From an uncultured Bacteroidia bacterium (lineage in GTDB: Bacteria; Bacteroidota; Bacteroidia; Bacteroidales; UBA932), in NCBI GenBank assembly GCA_902785575.1, contig CACZZF010000004.1, positions 1 to 64,000 of the forward strand: a DNA stretch of 64,000 nt. Direction: 5' to 3'. The position numbers and the translations under genes were made by a program. Positions 25,069-34,753 of this stretch are shown piece by piece. Below the pieces are notes generated by a model. That model was not told the origin of the DNA. It ran no database searches and worked only from the letters and a program-made list of their open reading frames with translations. The stretch's first letter is position 1, and each line of letters begins with the position of its first letter.

Positions 25069-25098
25069 ACCGGCGGGTCATAACACCTGCCGGTTTTA
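25069..25098. terminator. Bidirectional intrinsic terminator
   Basis: ACCGGCGGGT and ACCTGCCGGT form a 10-bp stem with one G-T pair around CATAAC. It is flanked by A6 on the left and TTTTATTATT on the right. It lies between the convergent lipoprotein and chaperone genes and can serve both. Confidence 0.85.
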
Positions 25099-25117
25099 TT
25101 ATTCCTGTCTTTAAATC

Positions 25118-27214
25118 CTAGAAGAAACGTGCCCTGTAATCCTTGACGTTGGCTTGCTGCATCATGACCGGAAGAATCATCTGAGATGCGTAGGAGCTCA
25201 TCTGGGTAGCATAGTTCTTCGCGTCTTCCTCGGTATAGAAGGACTCGGTCTCGCGGGAATTCACCTTGAACACATAGGTTCCGATAGTTCCGGCGACAGG
25301 ACCGCAGATCTTACCCTCGGGTGCCACAGAGGCGGCACCGATAAACTTGGGATCAAGCCCCTGGCCGTTCATGGAGGCGAACCTCACATCAACACCAGAG
25401 TTAACGGTGGTGTTCAGAGCCTCGGCAATAGCCTGGAGATCAGTCATTCCCTGAATCTTGGCGGCCACATCCTCAGCGGCCTTCTTGCTAGCGAGCTCAC
25501 TGTAAAGCTGCTGGTTGATAATGCTGCTGACCTCTGAAAGAGTAGCGAGACCCTCTTTGTGAATACCCTTGACGGTGGTCACGAAGAAGTAATTGTTGTT
25601 GACGGTGATGATCGGGGAAACCTTTCCAACCTTATTGTCAAAGACCCACCTTGTGACTTCCTTGGCATGGTCGATGGCGCCATAGTTGGATGTGCTCTCA
25701 AGCACACCGTTCATCGGATGTGAATAAGTTCCGCAAGAATCGACGGCGGCGAGATAGTTCTGGTAACTGCCTGCGGCGAGGTTCGCGAACTTGCTGGCCT
25801 TGGCATAATACTCATTGAACGTCTCGTTGCTGGCGAGGGAGCTCTTCTGGAGAATTGCGACCTGCTTCTTTGCCACGGGGGCAGTCCTCTTGGTAACCTC
25901 GATGACATGAGTGCCATACTGGGTCTTAAGGATAAACGGCTTATTGACAGGAGCGGTGAATACAGACTGGAATCCAGGCACCATGTAGTTCTGGGTCATC
26001 CAACCAAGGCTACCAAGCTCACCCTCGAAGGTGGACTGGGTGTCATCGGAATGGAGGGCAACAAGGTTGGTGAAGTTGCCACCCTTGTTAAGAACACCAA
26101 GGAGGCTGTCAGCCAACTCGGCCTGGTTGGTTCCACGAAGAAGGATATGCCTTACGAGCACAGAGTCAGGAATCTGGGCGGTAGCCATGATCCTGGCGGC
26201 GTAGAAGACATTGTTGTTATCCTCGAAAATCGGGGAAGTTCCAGTAGCGTTTTCGGACACGAATGTGTCGATATCGCTGTTGACGAAACTCAACTCGCCG
26301 TTCTTGTACCAATATTCCTCAAGAGGCTTCTCGGAATTCTTGGCGAGGAACGTCTTCATGGACTCGGTGGTGGAGAACTCCTCATAGAGGTTGTCCATCG
26401 ACTCCCTGGCGGCCTGAATGTCAGCATCTGAAGGCTTAACCTCGAATACTACATATTCGATGTCCCTGGACGCGTTCTGCTTGAACATGTCCTTGTGATC
26501 CTCATAATACTTCTTGATGTCAGCGGCGGGAACTTTGATGGTTGTGTCGGTGACGAAACCGAAAGGAACCATCACGAAATCAACATTTGTCGTAACGTTG
26601 TTCTCCTCGATGGCCTTCTTGAGCATAAGAGGGCTCTGGGTGCTGCTCTGGTTGAAGAGCGAGCCATACTTGGCATAATACTGCTGAGTGCCGACGGTGT
26701 TCTGGATATAGTTCCAGTAAGCGGCGAGCCTGCCGGTATTGTCCTGTGAGACATTATTGATGAAATTCTGAAGAGCCGTCTTGGAGAATGTGCCGGTCTC
26801 ATCCAAAAACGCGGGGTTCTGGGCAATGACAGGGGAAATCATGTCTCCGGCAAGAAGGGCCTTCATCTCATCCTCTCCGACTTTGATTCCGGCCTCTCCG
26901 GCCTTCTTCGTAAAGAGGTACTTGTCGAGAAGGTTCTGCCATGCGGCATTACGAATCTGCTCCTGCTGCTGATCATCCTGAGAGGTAGACCCGGTAACTA
27001 TCTCATTGATAGTTGTGAAGGTGTCTATGTCCTGCTGGAAATCAGTATAGGAAACAGACTTTCCGTTAATCTCACCAACATTGTTCTTTGAAGACATCAT
27101 CTGGATCGCGGACTCAAGAGTGCCGGGATCGATGATGAAAGACAAGAGGGCCAAGGCGATGATGATAGACACCGCCAGTCCGGCCTTTTCGCGAGTTTTT
27201 TGAAGAATCGCCAT
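25118..27214 (-). CDS. PpiD/SurA-type periplasmic peptidyl-prolyl isomerase
   Basis: This 698-residue protein has one N-terminal membrane helix (GLAVSIIIALALLSFII) that anchors it with the rest in the periplasm. A SurA_N-like helical chaperone region follows (for example GEINGKSVSYTDFQQ). A parvulin (PpiC) domain lies at about 345-450, with VRHILLRG at its start and GELGSLGWMTQNYMVPGF then TQYGTHVIEVTKR. A second, degenerate rotamase-like region lies towards the C-terminus. It likely assists folding of outer-membrane and exported proteins. It is the last gene of the mfd-to-chaperone run and sits next to lptC, in keeping with an envelope-biogenesis role. Confidence 0.88.
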   Translation of the reverse strand: MAILQKTREKAGLAVSIIIALALLSFIIDPGTLESAIQMMSSKNNVGEINGKSVSYTDFQQDIDTFTTINEIVTGSTSQDDQQQEQIRNAAWQNLLDKYLFTKKAGEAGIKVGEDEMKALLAGDMISPVIAQNPAFLDETGTFSKTALQNFINNVSQDNTGRLAAYWNYIQNTVGTQQYYAKYGSLFNQSSTQSPLMLKKAIEENNVTTNVDFVMVPFGFVTDTTIKVPAADIKKYYEDHKDMFKQNASRDIEYVVFEVKPSDADIQAARESMDNLYEEFSTTESMKTFLAKNSEKPLEEYWYKNGELSFVNSDIDTFVSENATGTSPIFEDNNNVFYAARIMATAQIPDSVLVRHILLRGTNQAELADSLLGVLNKGGNFTNLVALHSDDTQSTFEGELGSLGWMTQNYMVPGFQSVFTAPVNKPFILKTQYGTHVIEVTKRTAPVAKKQVAILQKSSLASNETFNEYYAKASKFANLAAGSYQNYLAAVDSCGTYSHPMNGVLESTSNYGAIDHAKEVTRWVFDNKVGKVSPIITVNNNYFFVTTVKGIHKEGLATLSEVSSIINQQLYSELASKKAAEDVAAKIQGMTDLQAIAEALNTTVNSGVDVRFASMNGQGLDPKFIGAASVAPEGKICGPVAGTIGTYVFKVNSRETESFYTEEDAKNYATQMSSYASQMILPVMMQQANVKDYRARFF

Positions 27215-27288
27215 TGTGTATTGTTTTATTCTATAATTTCAAACAAATAGGTATTGGGGCGCGAAGATAGTGATTTTTATTCAATTAA

Positions 27289-27921
27289 TCATCTTTTTTT
27301 AAGGAAAGGGCCTATAAAGTTGACCGAGTCGACCACTACCTTTGTCGAGTCTGAGAGCACATACACATAACTGTTGAACGGTCTGTACAGCACAGAGTTC
27401 CTCGCCATCTCGTCGGATCGCATACCGTATCCTTGCATGAAATCATCAGGCGTGAACATGCGCACATAGCAGTCCGTGTATATTTCTTGGTTCGCCTGGT
27501 CCCAATAAAGTGTATCAGTCTCAAGTGTCTGCTGGCGGACTATGTTTTGAACGGTCACGTTGCCGAAAGCAGACCAATACTCGGTGTTGCCTTTCTTGGA
27601 TTTGAAATGTTTGGCGTTGTTCGAATGCAGCACCGTCTCAAGCAAATCGTCGTCTGAATACGCGAACACATGAAGTCCCTTCGGAAACAACTCGAAAGCA
27701 CATGTGTCGTTCTCATATCGCTCCATCACATCCGCTTCCACCCTCATCTTCAATCCTCCATTACGGGTCTGAACCATGAACAGGCTGTCCACTGTCTGTA
27801 CGGGGGTTTCTGTCAAATCAAGGCTTGCCGCCTCTGAGAGCTTGTTGCTGCATGAATAAACGACGAAAGCAACCGCTGACGCGGTTGCAATCATCGTGAT
27901 GGTATGTGACAAACGTCCCAA
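27289..27921 (-). CDS. lptC: LPS export protein LptC
   Basis: This 210-residue protein has a hydrophobic N-terminus with a possible lipobox VVYSC (Cys24). The rest has the repeating beta-jellyroll pattern of LptC/OstA proteins: LKMRVEADVMERYEND, FPKGLHVFAYSDDD, SNNAKHFKSKKGNTEYWSAF, GNVTVQN, LETDTLYWDQANQEIYTD and PDDFMQGYGMRSD. It is expected to bridge LPS from the LptBFG exporter towards LptA. The first codon appears to be TTG, since the only nearby ATG leaves a very short signal sequence. It lies nine bases after a TPR protein gene and upstream of the periplasmic chaperone gene. Confidence 0.85.
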   Translation of the reverse strand: MGRLSHTITMIATASAVAFVVYSCSNKLSEAASLDLTETPVQTVDSLFMVQTRNGGLKMRVEADVMERYENDTCAFELFPKGLHVFAYSDDDLLETVLHSNNAKHFKSKKGNTEYWSAFGNVTVQNIVRQQTLETDTLYWDQANQEIYTDCYVRMFTPDDFMQGYGMRSDEMARNSVLYRPFNSYVYVLSDSTKVVVDSVNFIGPFLKKR

Positions 27922-27930
27922 CCTTGGCTT

Positions 27931-29232
27931 TTACTTCTGGGTTCTGACCACTGTGGTGGCGGTCATTCCGCCGCAGCTGACTGTGTAGGACTGGCCGTCC
28001 ACGACGTCATACATGAAAGCCTCAGCTTTCTGCGGATAATAGACGCTGTACTGACCGATAAGCTTGTTGCAGTCGGCGGTCAGGGACTCGTCGGCGGCTT
28101 TAGCCTTCTGCAGATAGTCAACAGCTACCCAGTAGTTGGCCCTTCTCTGAACCTCATTGCCACCGCAACGAACTGAACCCCAGATGGTTCCGATAAGGTA
28201 ATATGCCTTACCCTGATTTGCGGGATCAAGATCAGCAGCCTTCCTGGCGGCCTCGAAAGCCTTGCCGTTCATTCCGTTCTTGGTGCAGAACGCCGCAAGC
28301 TCAAGCTGATAGTTGGCCTTGGTCTGGGCATCAAGATCTCCAAACGCGAGAGCCTCTTCGAGATACTTCACTGCTGTGGTATTCTCGTCCTTGGCTGCAT
28401 GGAGCTTATAAAGGTAATAAGCGGAAGCGGCAGAAGGCTCGTTGGCGTGCATCTTGGTGACAGCCTTCAGGAAGAGGTCGTTGTTCTGGCAACCCTCGGT
28501 GTTACCCATCATCTTGACGATGTTGGTGACAAGCTCAATGTTGTCCGGATCAGCCTCGTAACGAGGAGTGAACAGGGCGATAAGGTTGTCGCAGCTGGCC
28601 ACTTGGCTGGTGATGAACAGGCCCTCGATGTCAGACTTGGTCTTGGTAACCTCCTCTGTCTGCTCGGCCTTGCCGATCAGCGAGATGGCGTTCTGGTAGG
28701 TGTTGATAACCTCCTCCGCGCCGAGGTTTCCAGCCTTGAACATATCAATGGCTGAGTTCAGCTGGAGAAGGAGAAGGCTGGGCTTTGTCTGCTCCTTGTT
28801 GGCCGCGACGATCTGGCCAAGACCCTCATAAAGGGTTTTGGGATCTTTAAAGAACTGGGTCATGTACTGGCCCTTGGTGTTCATAGCGGCGACAGCATAG
28901 TTGGGATAATATTCAGCCCTGAGGTCGTTCAACATAAGGAGAGAGTCGACAAGAGCCTTGCGGGCACCGGCGTCCTTAGTCTTGTTGATCTCACGGCTGA
29001 GGAGAGTCATGCCGTTGAGAAGCATGTTCTGGCTCGCGGTGGGAGGGCAAAGTTTCATGGCCGTCCTCCAGTTAGGAAGGGCGTCATCATAATTCTTGGC
29101 CTTGTAATACTCCTGATAGTAAGACAGATACTTGATGCATTCGTCTTTGTTAGGTCCGTACTTGTCCTGCGCGGAAAGGTTCATTCCGAGCGACATAGCC
29201 AATGCCAGAAGTACAAGAGTGATCTTTTTCAT
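27931..29232 (-). CDS. Periplasmic tetratricopeptide-repeat protein
   Basis: This 433-residue protein has a signal peptide (MKKITLVLLALAMSLGMNLSA, cleaved before QDKYG). Most of the chain is TPR-like helical pairs, for example DECIKYLSYYQEYYKAKNYD, AKDENTTAVKYLEEALAFGD and YLIGTIWGS...DYLQKAKAADES. No catalytic motif is visible. Its place between an outer-membrane protein gene and lptC suggests a scaffold for outer-membrane or LPS assembly, but that is inference from position only. Similar TPR proteins beside lptC are common in Bacteroidales. Confidence 0.8.
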   Translation of the reverse strand: MKKITLVLLALAMSLGMNLSAQDKYGPNKDECIKYLSYYQEYYKAKNYDDALPNWRTAMKLCPPTASQNMLLNGMTLLSREINKTKDAGARKALVDSLLMLNDLRAEYYPNYAVAAMNTKGQYMTQFFKDPKTLYEGLGQIVAANKEQTKPSLLLLQLNSAIDMFKAGNLGAEEVINTYQNAISLIGKAEQTEEVTKTKSDIEGLFITSQVASCDNLIALFTPRYEADPDNIELVTNIVKMMGNTEGCQNNDLFLKAVTKMHANEPSAASAYYLYKLHAAKDENTTAVKYLEEALAFGDLDAQTKANYQLELAAFCTKNGMNGKAFEAARKAADLDPANQGKAYYLIGTIWGSVRCGGNEVQRRANYWVAVDYLQKAKAADESLTADCNKLIGQYSVYYPQKAEAFMYDVVDGQSYTVSCGGMTATTVVRTQK

Positions 29233-29259
29233 GGTCTTTCTGTTTTATATTCGTTGTTT

Positions 29260-30585
29260 CTATTCGTATCTCTGTTTAATGAACCAGATGTCATGAACGT
29301 TCAACCCTATGTTGAAATTGATGTATCTTTCCCTTACCATACTTCCGCTCAGGACACCCCTCTGGCCCATATCCACACCGAACGTCAAGCCATTGCTGAG
29401 CTGGAATACTGGAAGCGTAACTCCAAAAGTCAGACCAAATGCGTCCACGCTCTTTCCATCGATGTTGCAATACGCTTGATCCCAATAAGTTCCAGCCCTG
29501 TAAGTTATCTTTTTACGATAATATCTAATATCATTTCTGTTGGGAACATAAGACATTCCGGCGCGGATGGACTGAGCCTTTGAGGCATAGAACGCGACAT
29601 TACCTACGTTGGCGAAACCAGCGACTTTGTCCATTCCGGAAGAAGTCCAGTCTGAACGGAGATAATTGACCTCGGCGGTCCACTTGTCCCCACCTTTGAG
29701 AGCCAAGCCGAAACCCATCTCGCTCGCGAGACGGACCTGCCCCTTCACGAGTTTTTCCGAATTTGACCTTGGCGATGGAGTGGAATCATTCAAGGAAGAT
29801 ATGGTCTGGACCTCAAACTTGTCAACTGTTCCCTTCAGGTCTGTCGCAAACTCGTAAGTCGCGCCGAGAACCACTGAGGCCTTATTTGAAATCGGGAACG
29901 CATACTGCGCGCCGACTTTTCCGGTCATGGCGCCAAGAGTGAGTGTATAGCCGCTCTTGATGCTTCTGTAAGAAGACGATGAAATCGACAATGAGTTGTC
30001 TTTGTGTAGGTTCCCGAAAATATACTGGACTTCTCCGCCAAGGGAGAATCCCTTGAAAGGAGAGAATCCGCCGCCAAGGAAAGCCTTGGTCAAGCCACCG
30101 TAACCCTGAACGGTATTTAAAATAGCTCCTGTCTGGGACACGATGCCGGGATCTGACACGAATGCGGAGATCTTGTAGCCGATGTTGCTATAAGGAGTTA
30201 TTCCGGCATACATGGCTAGAGACTTCCATACTGGAGTGGAAATGATTATGCTATTGACGTTAAAAGTGTTGTTTACACTCTTGATGTCACCCTGGGCGTA
30301 ATATCTGTTACCTTGGGCGAGACTGAAGTCAAGCATGAATGATTGGAGATCCCTCTCTGTGACGGCGGCTGGGTTGAGTATGTTAATATTCCTCTTGTCC
30401 CTTGTGGCTATTCCCACTCCTCCCATACTCCTGTTGTAAGCGGTGCCGAAACGGGTCAGGTCTCCTATTCCGTACATGGAATACGGAGAGTAGGCACCGT
30501 AAGCCTCATCCTGCGCCATCATGGGCAGGGAGCAGAGGATCGACACAAGTCCCAAGAATATGTTTCTAACCGTTCTTCTCAGCAT
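29260..30585 (-). CDS. Outer-membrane beta-barrel protein, FadL-like features
   Basis: This 441-residue protein has a signal peptide ending PMMAQ. Its early segment YGIGDLTRFGTAYNRSMGGVGIA...NILNPAAV resembles the N-terminus of FadL/OmpP1-type barrels, where an N-P-A motif is typical. The rest alternates polar and hydrophobic residues. The protein likely forms a 14-strand-like channel for hydrophobic or other small molecules; the ligand is unknown. It overlaps the end of coaX by 20 bases and precedes the periplasmic TPR gene. Confidence 0.8.
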   Translation of the reverse strand: MLRRTVRNIFLGLVSILCSLPMMAQDEAYGAYSPYSMYGIGDLTRFGTAYNRSMGGVGIATRDKRNINILNPAAVTERDLQSFMLDFSLAQGNRYYAQGDIKSVNNTFNVNSIIISTPVWKSLAMYAGITPYSNIGYKISAFVSDPGIVSQTGAILNTVQGYGGLTKAFLGGGFSPFKGFSLGGEVQYIFGNLHKDNSLSISSSSYRSIKSGYTLTLGAMTGKVGAQYAFPISNKASVVLGATYEFATDLKGTVDKFEVQTISSLNDSTPSPRSNSEKLVKGQVRLASEMGFGLALKGGDKWTAEVNYLRSDWTSSGMDKVAGFANVGNVAFYASKAQSIRAGMSYVPNRNDIRYYRKKITYRAGTYWDQAYCNIDGKSVDAFGLTFGVTLPVFQLSNGLTFGVDMGQRGVLSGSMVRERYINFNIGLNVHDIWFIKQRYE

Positions 30586-31291
30586 AGTTGTCAGCTATTA
30601 TGGCCAACCCCATCAACACAAGATTGCAGATTACAAAGATGGAGTTTTTCATTCTTTTTGCAAAATATAAAGCGTCCCCACCCGTAAAAACCGGTGTTTT
30701 TTGCGGAAAATGAGACAAGTACCCCTGTATTTCAAACATTATGCCGCCTATCACGCCGGATTCTATGGAGGAAGCCAACGAATCGCCCATCGGCTTGGTC
30801 TCTAAAGGGGTATCAACAAGGGGAAGTGTTCTTGAATATCGGTTCAAAGCCTTGAATCTTGTCCTGCATCCAAGGGACACATTTCCTCCCTCATAAGTCC
30901 CGTCAGCCCCTATGGCGTCTACGGTCAGGGTTGTGCCGAAATCGAACACGACACTGCCGGTTCCGTGAAACAGAAAGCGGGCGGCTATCACGGAAGCTAC
31001 CCTGTCTGGTGATAAATACTCTGGAATATTATTGGAAGTCGCTGTGGCTGTGTGATTTCTGTCAAGAATAACCAGCTTGCCGCATTTCTTGGCAAGGCTT
31101 TCCTCAACTTCAAGGGTTATATCAATAGTGGAAGATACGACCATTACCGCCGGCTTCTCCTTCTCAATCAGGGAATCAATGAAATGGAACATCTTCTCCC
31201 CTTGGTAACGGAATGTTTTCCCGAGAGTCATCCCGTCCGCCCAAACGGCCTTTAAAGCGGTGTTACCTATCTCAACCAGCAGATTAGCCAT
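30566..31291 (-). CDS. coaX: Type III pantothenate kinase
   Basis: This 241-residue ASKHA-fold kinase phosphorylates pantothenate, the first step of coenzyme A synthesis. The phosphate-binding motif is VEIGNTALK, followed by PDRVASVIAARFLF, DFGTTLTVDAI, YEGGNVSLGCRTRFKAL and FTGGDA. Two residues differ from the usual pattern: the first motif has Glu where Asp is nearly universal (D-x-G-N-T), and the GG-x-I-x-P-G loop has Leu for Pro. It is probably still functional, but this is worth noting. It starts 13 bases after the mfd stop and overlaps the downstream OMP gene by 20 bases. Confidence 0.88.
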   Translation of the reverse strand: MANLLVEIGNTALKAVWADGMTLGKTFRYQGEKMFHFIDSLIEKEKPAVMVVSSTIDITLEVEESLAKKCGKLVILDRNHTATATSNNIPEYLSPDRVASVIAARFLFHGTGSVVFDFGTTLTVDAIGADGTYEGGNVSLGCRTRFKALNRYSRTLPLVDTPLETKPMGDSLASSIESGVIGGIMFEIQGYLSHFPQKTPVFTGGDALYFAKRMKNSIFVICNLVLMGLAIIADNYAEKNG

Positions 31292-31304
31292 AACTTTTCT
31301 TCTT

Positions 31305-34300
31305 TTATTGTAATCTTCTCAATGTCGAAAGCGCCACTGGCAAGGAATCGATTCCTCTGGTGACTATCTTGAGTTTCCCTTCAGTCTGCTTCAGGCTGAA
31401 GAGGCGCTCATTCGCTCCGACTTTAGCCAGAACATCGGCGAATACCTTTGTCTTGTAATATTGGGACATCGGATTCGATATGAAGAACAGTATCATCATT
31501 CCATTCTTGATGATTATCTTCTCAAACCCGAGTTTTCCACCAAGGTTCCTTATTTTAACCACATCGAACAGGTTCTCTGTCTCGATCGGAATATCACCAA
31601 ACCTATCTTTGAGACTTTCCTTGGTACGGTCAATATCCTTATCGTTTGAAAGACTGTCCAGCTGTTTGTAAATCCTTATCTTTTCGGCTGTTATGTCTAT
31701 GTAAGAATCAGGAATCATGGCTATCTGGTCGGTTTCGATAGAACAGTCTGTCGAGAATGACTCTCCGCCTCTCTTTGAAGATATACCTGTCTCAACACCA
31801 AGTTCTTCCATCGCTTCCGCAAGAATCTTCTGGTAAGCCTCATAGCCCATATCCATTATAAAGCCGCTTTGCTCGGCTCCCAAAAGGTTCCCCGCTCCAC
31901 GTATATCAAGATCCTGCATAGCTATGTTGAAACCGCTCCCGAGATCCGAGAACTCCTCTATAGCCTTCAATCTCCTGCGGGCATCCTCAGTGATGGAAAC
32001 AAGAGGTGGAACTATCAAATAACAGAATGCCTTTCTGTTTGATCTTCCAACCCTGCCTCGAAGCTGATGCAGGTCACTCAAGCCTATATTCTGAGCCTGG
32101 TTTATTATTATCGTGTTGGCGTTCGGAATGTCCAGGCCATTCTCTATGATGGTCGTGCAAAGAAGCATGTCATAGTCGCCCCTTATGAAGTCCAACATTC
32201 TGTTTTCCAGCTCTTTAGGTTCCATCTGACCATGCGCGACACATATCTTCATGTCAGGAACCAACCGGTGGATAATCTCATAAATGGAGGGTAATTCCTC
32301 AACTTTGTTATGAAGGAAGAATATTTGCCCACCCCTCGCCAACTCGTAGTTTATGATGCTTTTTATCTCTTCCTCGTTGAACAGGATGATTTCTGTCTGG
32401 GTGGGGATCCTATTCGGAGGAGGGGTATTTATTATAGACAAGTCCCTGGCTCCGAGAAGGGAGAACTGAAGGGTTCTAGGAATAGGGGTAGCTGTGAGGG
32501 TCAAGGTGTCAACAGATGATTTAAGCTGACGCAACTTCTCTTTAGCGGACACACCAAACTTCTGTTCCTCATCTATCACCAAAAGACCTAAATCCTTGAA
32601 TTCGAATCCTTTCCCTAGCATCTTATGGGTACCTATCACTATATCGAGGCTACCTTCAGCAAGCCGTTTCCTGATATCATTGACTTCTTTGGTGGTTCTC
32701 AGACGGCTCACATAGTCAACTGAGCAAGGGAAATCTTTAAGACGGGAGGAGAAAGTGGTGTAGTGTTGCAGGGCAAGAATAGTTGTCGGCACAAGAACCG
32801 CGACTTGTTTTCCGTCAGTGACAGCTTTGAAAGCGGCCCTGATAGCTATTTCCGTTTTTCCGAAACCAACATCACCACAGATGAGCCTGTCCATCGGGCT
32901 CGTGTCCTCCATATCTCTTTTAACAGCGATTGTGGCTGTCTCTTGATCCGGGGTATCCTCGTACATGAATGAGGATTCAAGTTCCTCCTGAAGATAACTG
33001 TCATGGGAAAAAGCGAATCCTTTCGAGGCTTTTCTTTTGGCATACAGCTGGATAAGATCCTTCGCTATATCCTTAATCCTTGACTTTGCGCTAGTCTTCA
33101 GGGTCTGCCATGATTTGGATCCAAGCTTGTTTATCTTAGGTGGTTCCCCATCCTTAGACCTGAACCGGGATATTTTGTTAAGGGAATGGACAGAAACAAA
33201 CACAACGTCTCCATCCTTATACATGATCTTCACTACCTCATGCATCCTTCCTTTATCATCCCTCATCCGGACAAGACCTCCAAACACTCCGACTCCATGA
33301 TCGATATGAACCACATAGTCACCTATGTTGAAAGAGGTCAAATCGTTGAGTGTCAATTGCTCGCTCTTTTCAACAGTACGGCGTACGCTCACCCTGTGGA
33401 AACGGTCGAATATCTCGTGATCAGAGTAACAGCATATCTTATCCTCGTTGTCTATGAAACCGGCATGAATATTCTTTCCTTGTACAAATTCCGGAAGAAG
33501 TCCCTTGTTTTCTCTAAGAATTGACTCAAGACGGTCAATCTGGGACTTCTTGTCACTGAATATATAAACCTTATATCCCCGCTCCATATTCTTCGCTATA
33601 TCAGCGGAGAGCAACTCGAAATTCTTATTGAAAACAGGTTGGGGAGATATGTCAAATTTTATGACTTCATCATTATCAACCTCAAGAGGAACATCCAAGA
33701 ATACCTTTTTAAAGGGGTCTAAATTCTTGAAAAAACCTTCTTTTCGATACATGTCAGAAGAATCGGCCCATATTACCGTCCCGGCAGGAAAAATATCTGA
33801 CACATTTATGAGTCCATCACTAGTATCTTCTCCAGCAAGGTCCGGGAATATCTCTATTTCTTCCCTTTCTTCTTTTGAGAGTTGGGTATTGCAATCGAAC
33901 ACATGGATTTTTTCAACCTCATCTCCGAAAAAAGAAATCCTGAAAGGATAGTTGAAAGAAAAAGAGAAAACATCTATTATAGATCCCCTTATTGAGAACT
34001 GACCCGGAGCGGAGACAAAGTCAACTTTCTCAAATCCTTGTGAGACAAGTATTTCCTTTATCTTATCATGAGATATCTCTGTACTTGTGGATATTTTCAG
34101 GATGGATCCTTCTATATCTTTGACTTCAGGTATTTTTTCTTTCAGAGCGTCAGGATATGTGACTATGAATAGTCTGGACTTATTATCCTTATTCTCTATC
34201 AATTTTCCTATAGCGGAAGTCCGCTGGACACCGACAGAAGATTTGAAATTACTCTTTTCAACAACCCTTCCGCTATCAGGGAGAAAGAAAACTATGTCCC

Positions 34301-34502
34301 CGTCAACCTGTCCATAAAGGTCAGAGGCGCAATACTCAGCGCTTTCCTTATCAGGAAGTATAACCACATGAGTACCTGACTTAGCTACCTGGCTGACAAT
34401 GAACCACCGGGCGGAAAGGAAGAGTCCCTTACAATAAACTTCTCTTCTTTCCGCCAGTCCGGAAGTTAATCCGGCGACTGTTTTTGTACTTATCAACACC
34501 AA
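31305..34502 (-). CDS. mfd: Transcription-repair coupling factor
   Basis: This 1065-residue cytoplasmic DNA translocase displaces stalled RNA polymerase and recruits UvrA. Domain order is normal: UvrB-like N-terminal region, the RNA-polymerase interaction domain (FNIGDYVVHIDHGVGVFGGL), the helicase core with Walker A ICGDVGFGKTEIAIRAAFKA and DEEQ box VIDEEQKFGV, the TRG motif area and a C-terminal TRCF domain. No ATG is available near the N-terminus; the chain must start at TTG (34502) or the adjacent GTG (34499). It heads a leftward run through coaX to the PpiD-type chaperone. Confidence 0.95.
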   Translation of the reverse strand: MVLISTKTVAGLTSGLAERREVYCKGLFLSARWFIVSQVAKSGTHVVILPDKESAEYCASDLYGQVDGDIVFFLPDSGRVVEKSNFKSSVGVQRTSAIGKLIENKDNKSRLFIVTYPDALKEKIPEVKDIEGSILKISTSTEISHDKIKEILVSQGFEKVDFVSAPGQFSIRGSIIDVFSFSFNYPFRISFFGDEVEKIHVFDCNTQLSKEEREEIEIFPDLAGEDTSDGLINVSDIFPAGTVIWADSSDMYRKEGFFKNLDPFKKVFLDVPLEVDNDEVIKFDISPQPVFNKNFELLSADIAKNMERGYKVYIFSDKKSQIDRLESILRENKGLLPEFVQGKNIHAGFIDNEDKICCYSDHEIFDRFHRVSVRRTVEKSEQLTLNDLTSFNIGDYVVHIDHGVGVFGGLVRMRDDKGRMHEVVKIMYKDGDVVFVSVHSLNKISRFRSKDGEPPKINKLGSKSWQTLKTSAKSRIKDIAKDLIQLYAKRKASKGFAFSHDSYLQEELESSFMYEDTPDQETATIAVKRDMEDTSPMDRLICGDVGFGKTEIAIRAAFKAVTDGKQVAVLVPTTILALQHYTTFSSRLKDFPCSVDYVSRLRTTKEVNDIRKRLAEGSLDIVIGTHKMLGKGFEFKDLGLLVIDEEQKFGVSAKEKLRQLKSSVDTLTLTATPIPRTLQFSLLGARDLSIINTPPPNRIPTQTEIILFNEEEIKSIINYELARGGQIFFLHNKVEELPSIYEIIHRLVPDMKICVAHGQMEPKELENRMLDFIRGDYDMLLCTTIIENGLDIPNANTIIINQAQNIGLSDLHQLRGRVGRSNRKAFCYLIVPPLVSITEDARRRLKAIEEFSDLGSGFNIAMQDLDIRGAGNLLGAEQSGFIMDMGYEAYQKILAEAMEELGVETGISSKRGGESFSTDCSIETDQIAMIPDSYIDITAEKIRIYKQLDSLSNDKDIDRTKESLKDRFGDIPIETENLFDVVKIRNLGGKLGFEKIIIKNGMMILFFISNPMSQYYKTKVFADVLAKVGANERLFSLKQTEGKLKIVTRGIDSLPVALSTLRRLQ

Positions 34503-34724
34503 TGGTCAAATTCGTGTTGAAAACATGTTGATACCATTGTTGAATTCCGGATCATTAATGTTGGTTTCAGAATCCCACGGGGTTTTACACATTCCTTAAA
34601 AATGATTCCAATAATCCTTTTTTGATAAATAATACTACAAAATAATTGATTATTAAAACATTAAGGTAGTTATCAACATTTCAACAACTAATACAAAACC
34701 ATCAAATCTTACAAAAAATATCAA

Positions 34725-34732
34725 TATATTTG
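34725..34732 (+). promoter_or_regulatory. -7 box TATATTTG of ruvB
   Basis: TATATTTG lies 21 bases before the chosen ATG of ruvB (34754), and the open frame's TTG at 34730 falls inside the box. The 227-base region between mfd and this point is AT-rich; apart from scattered TATCAACA words I see nothing else in it. Confidence 0.6.
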
Positions 34733-34753
34733 TATCTGAAAATTGACTCTCTG

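Noticed and set aside
34485..34690. Several TATCAACA-like words between mfd and ruvB that resemble DnaA boxes.
   Set aside because: They are imperfect and irregularly spaced, and lie in AT-rich DNA without dnaA, dnaN or other origin genes.
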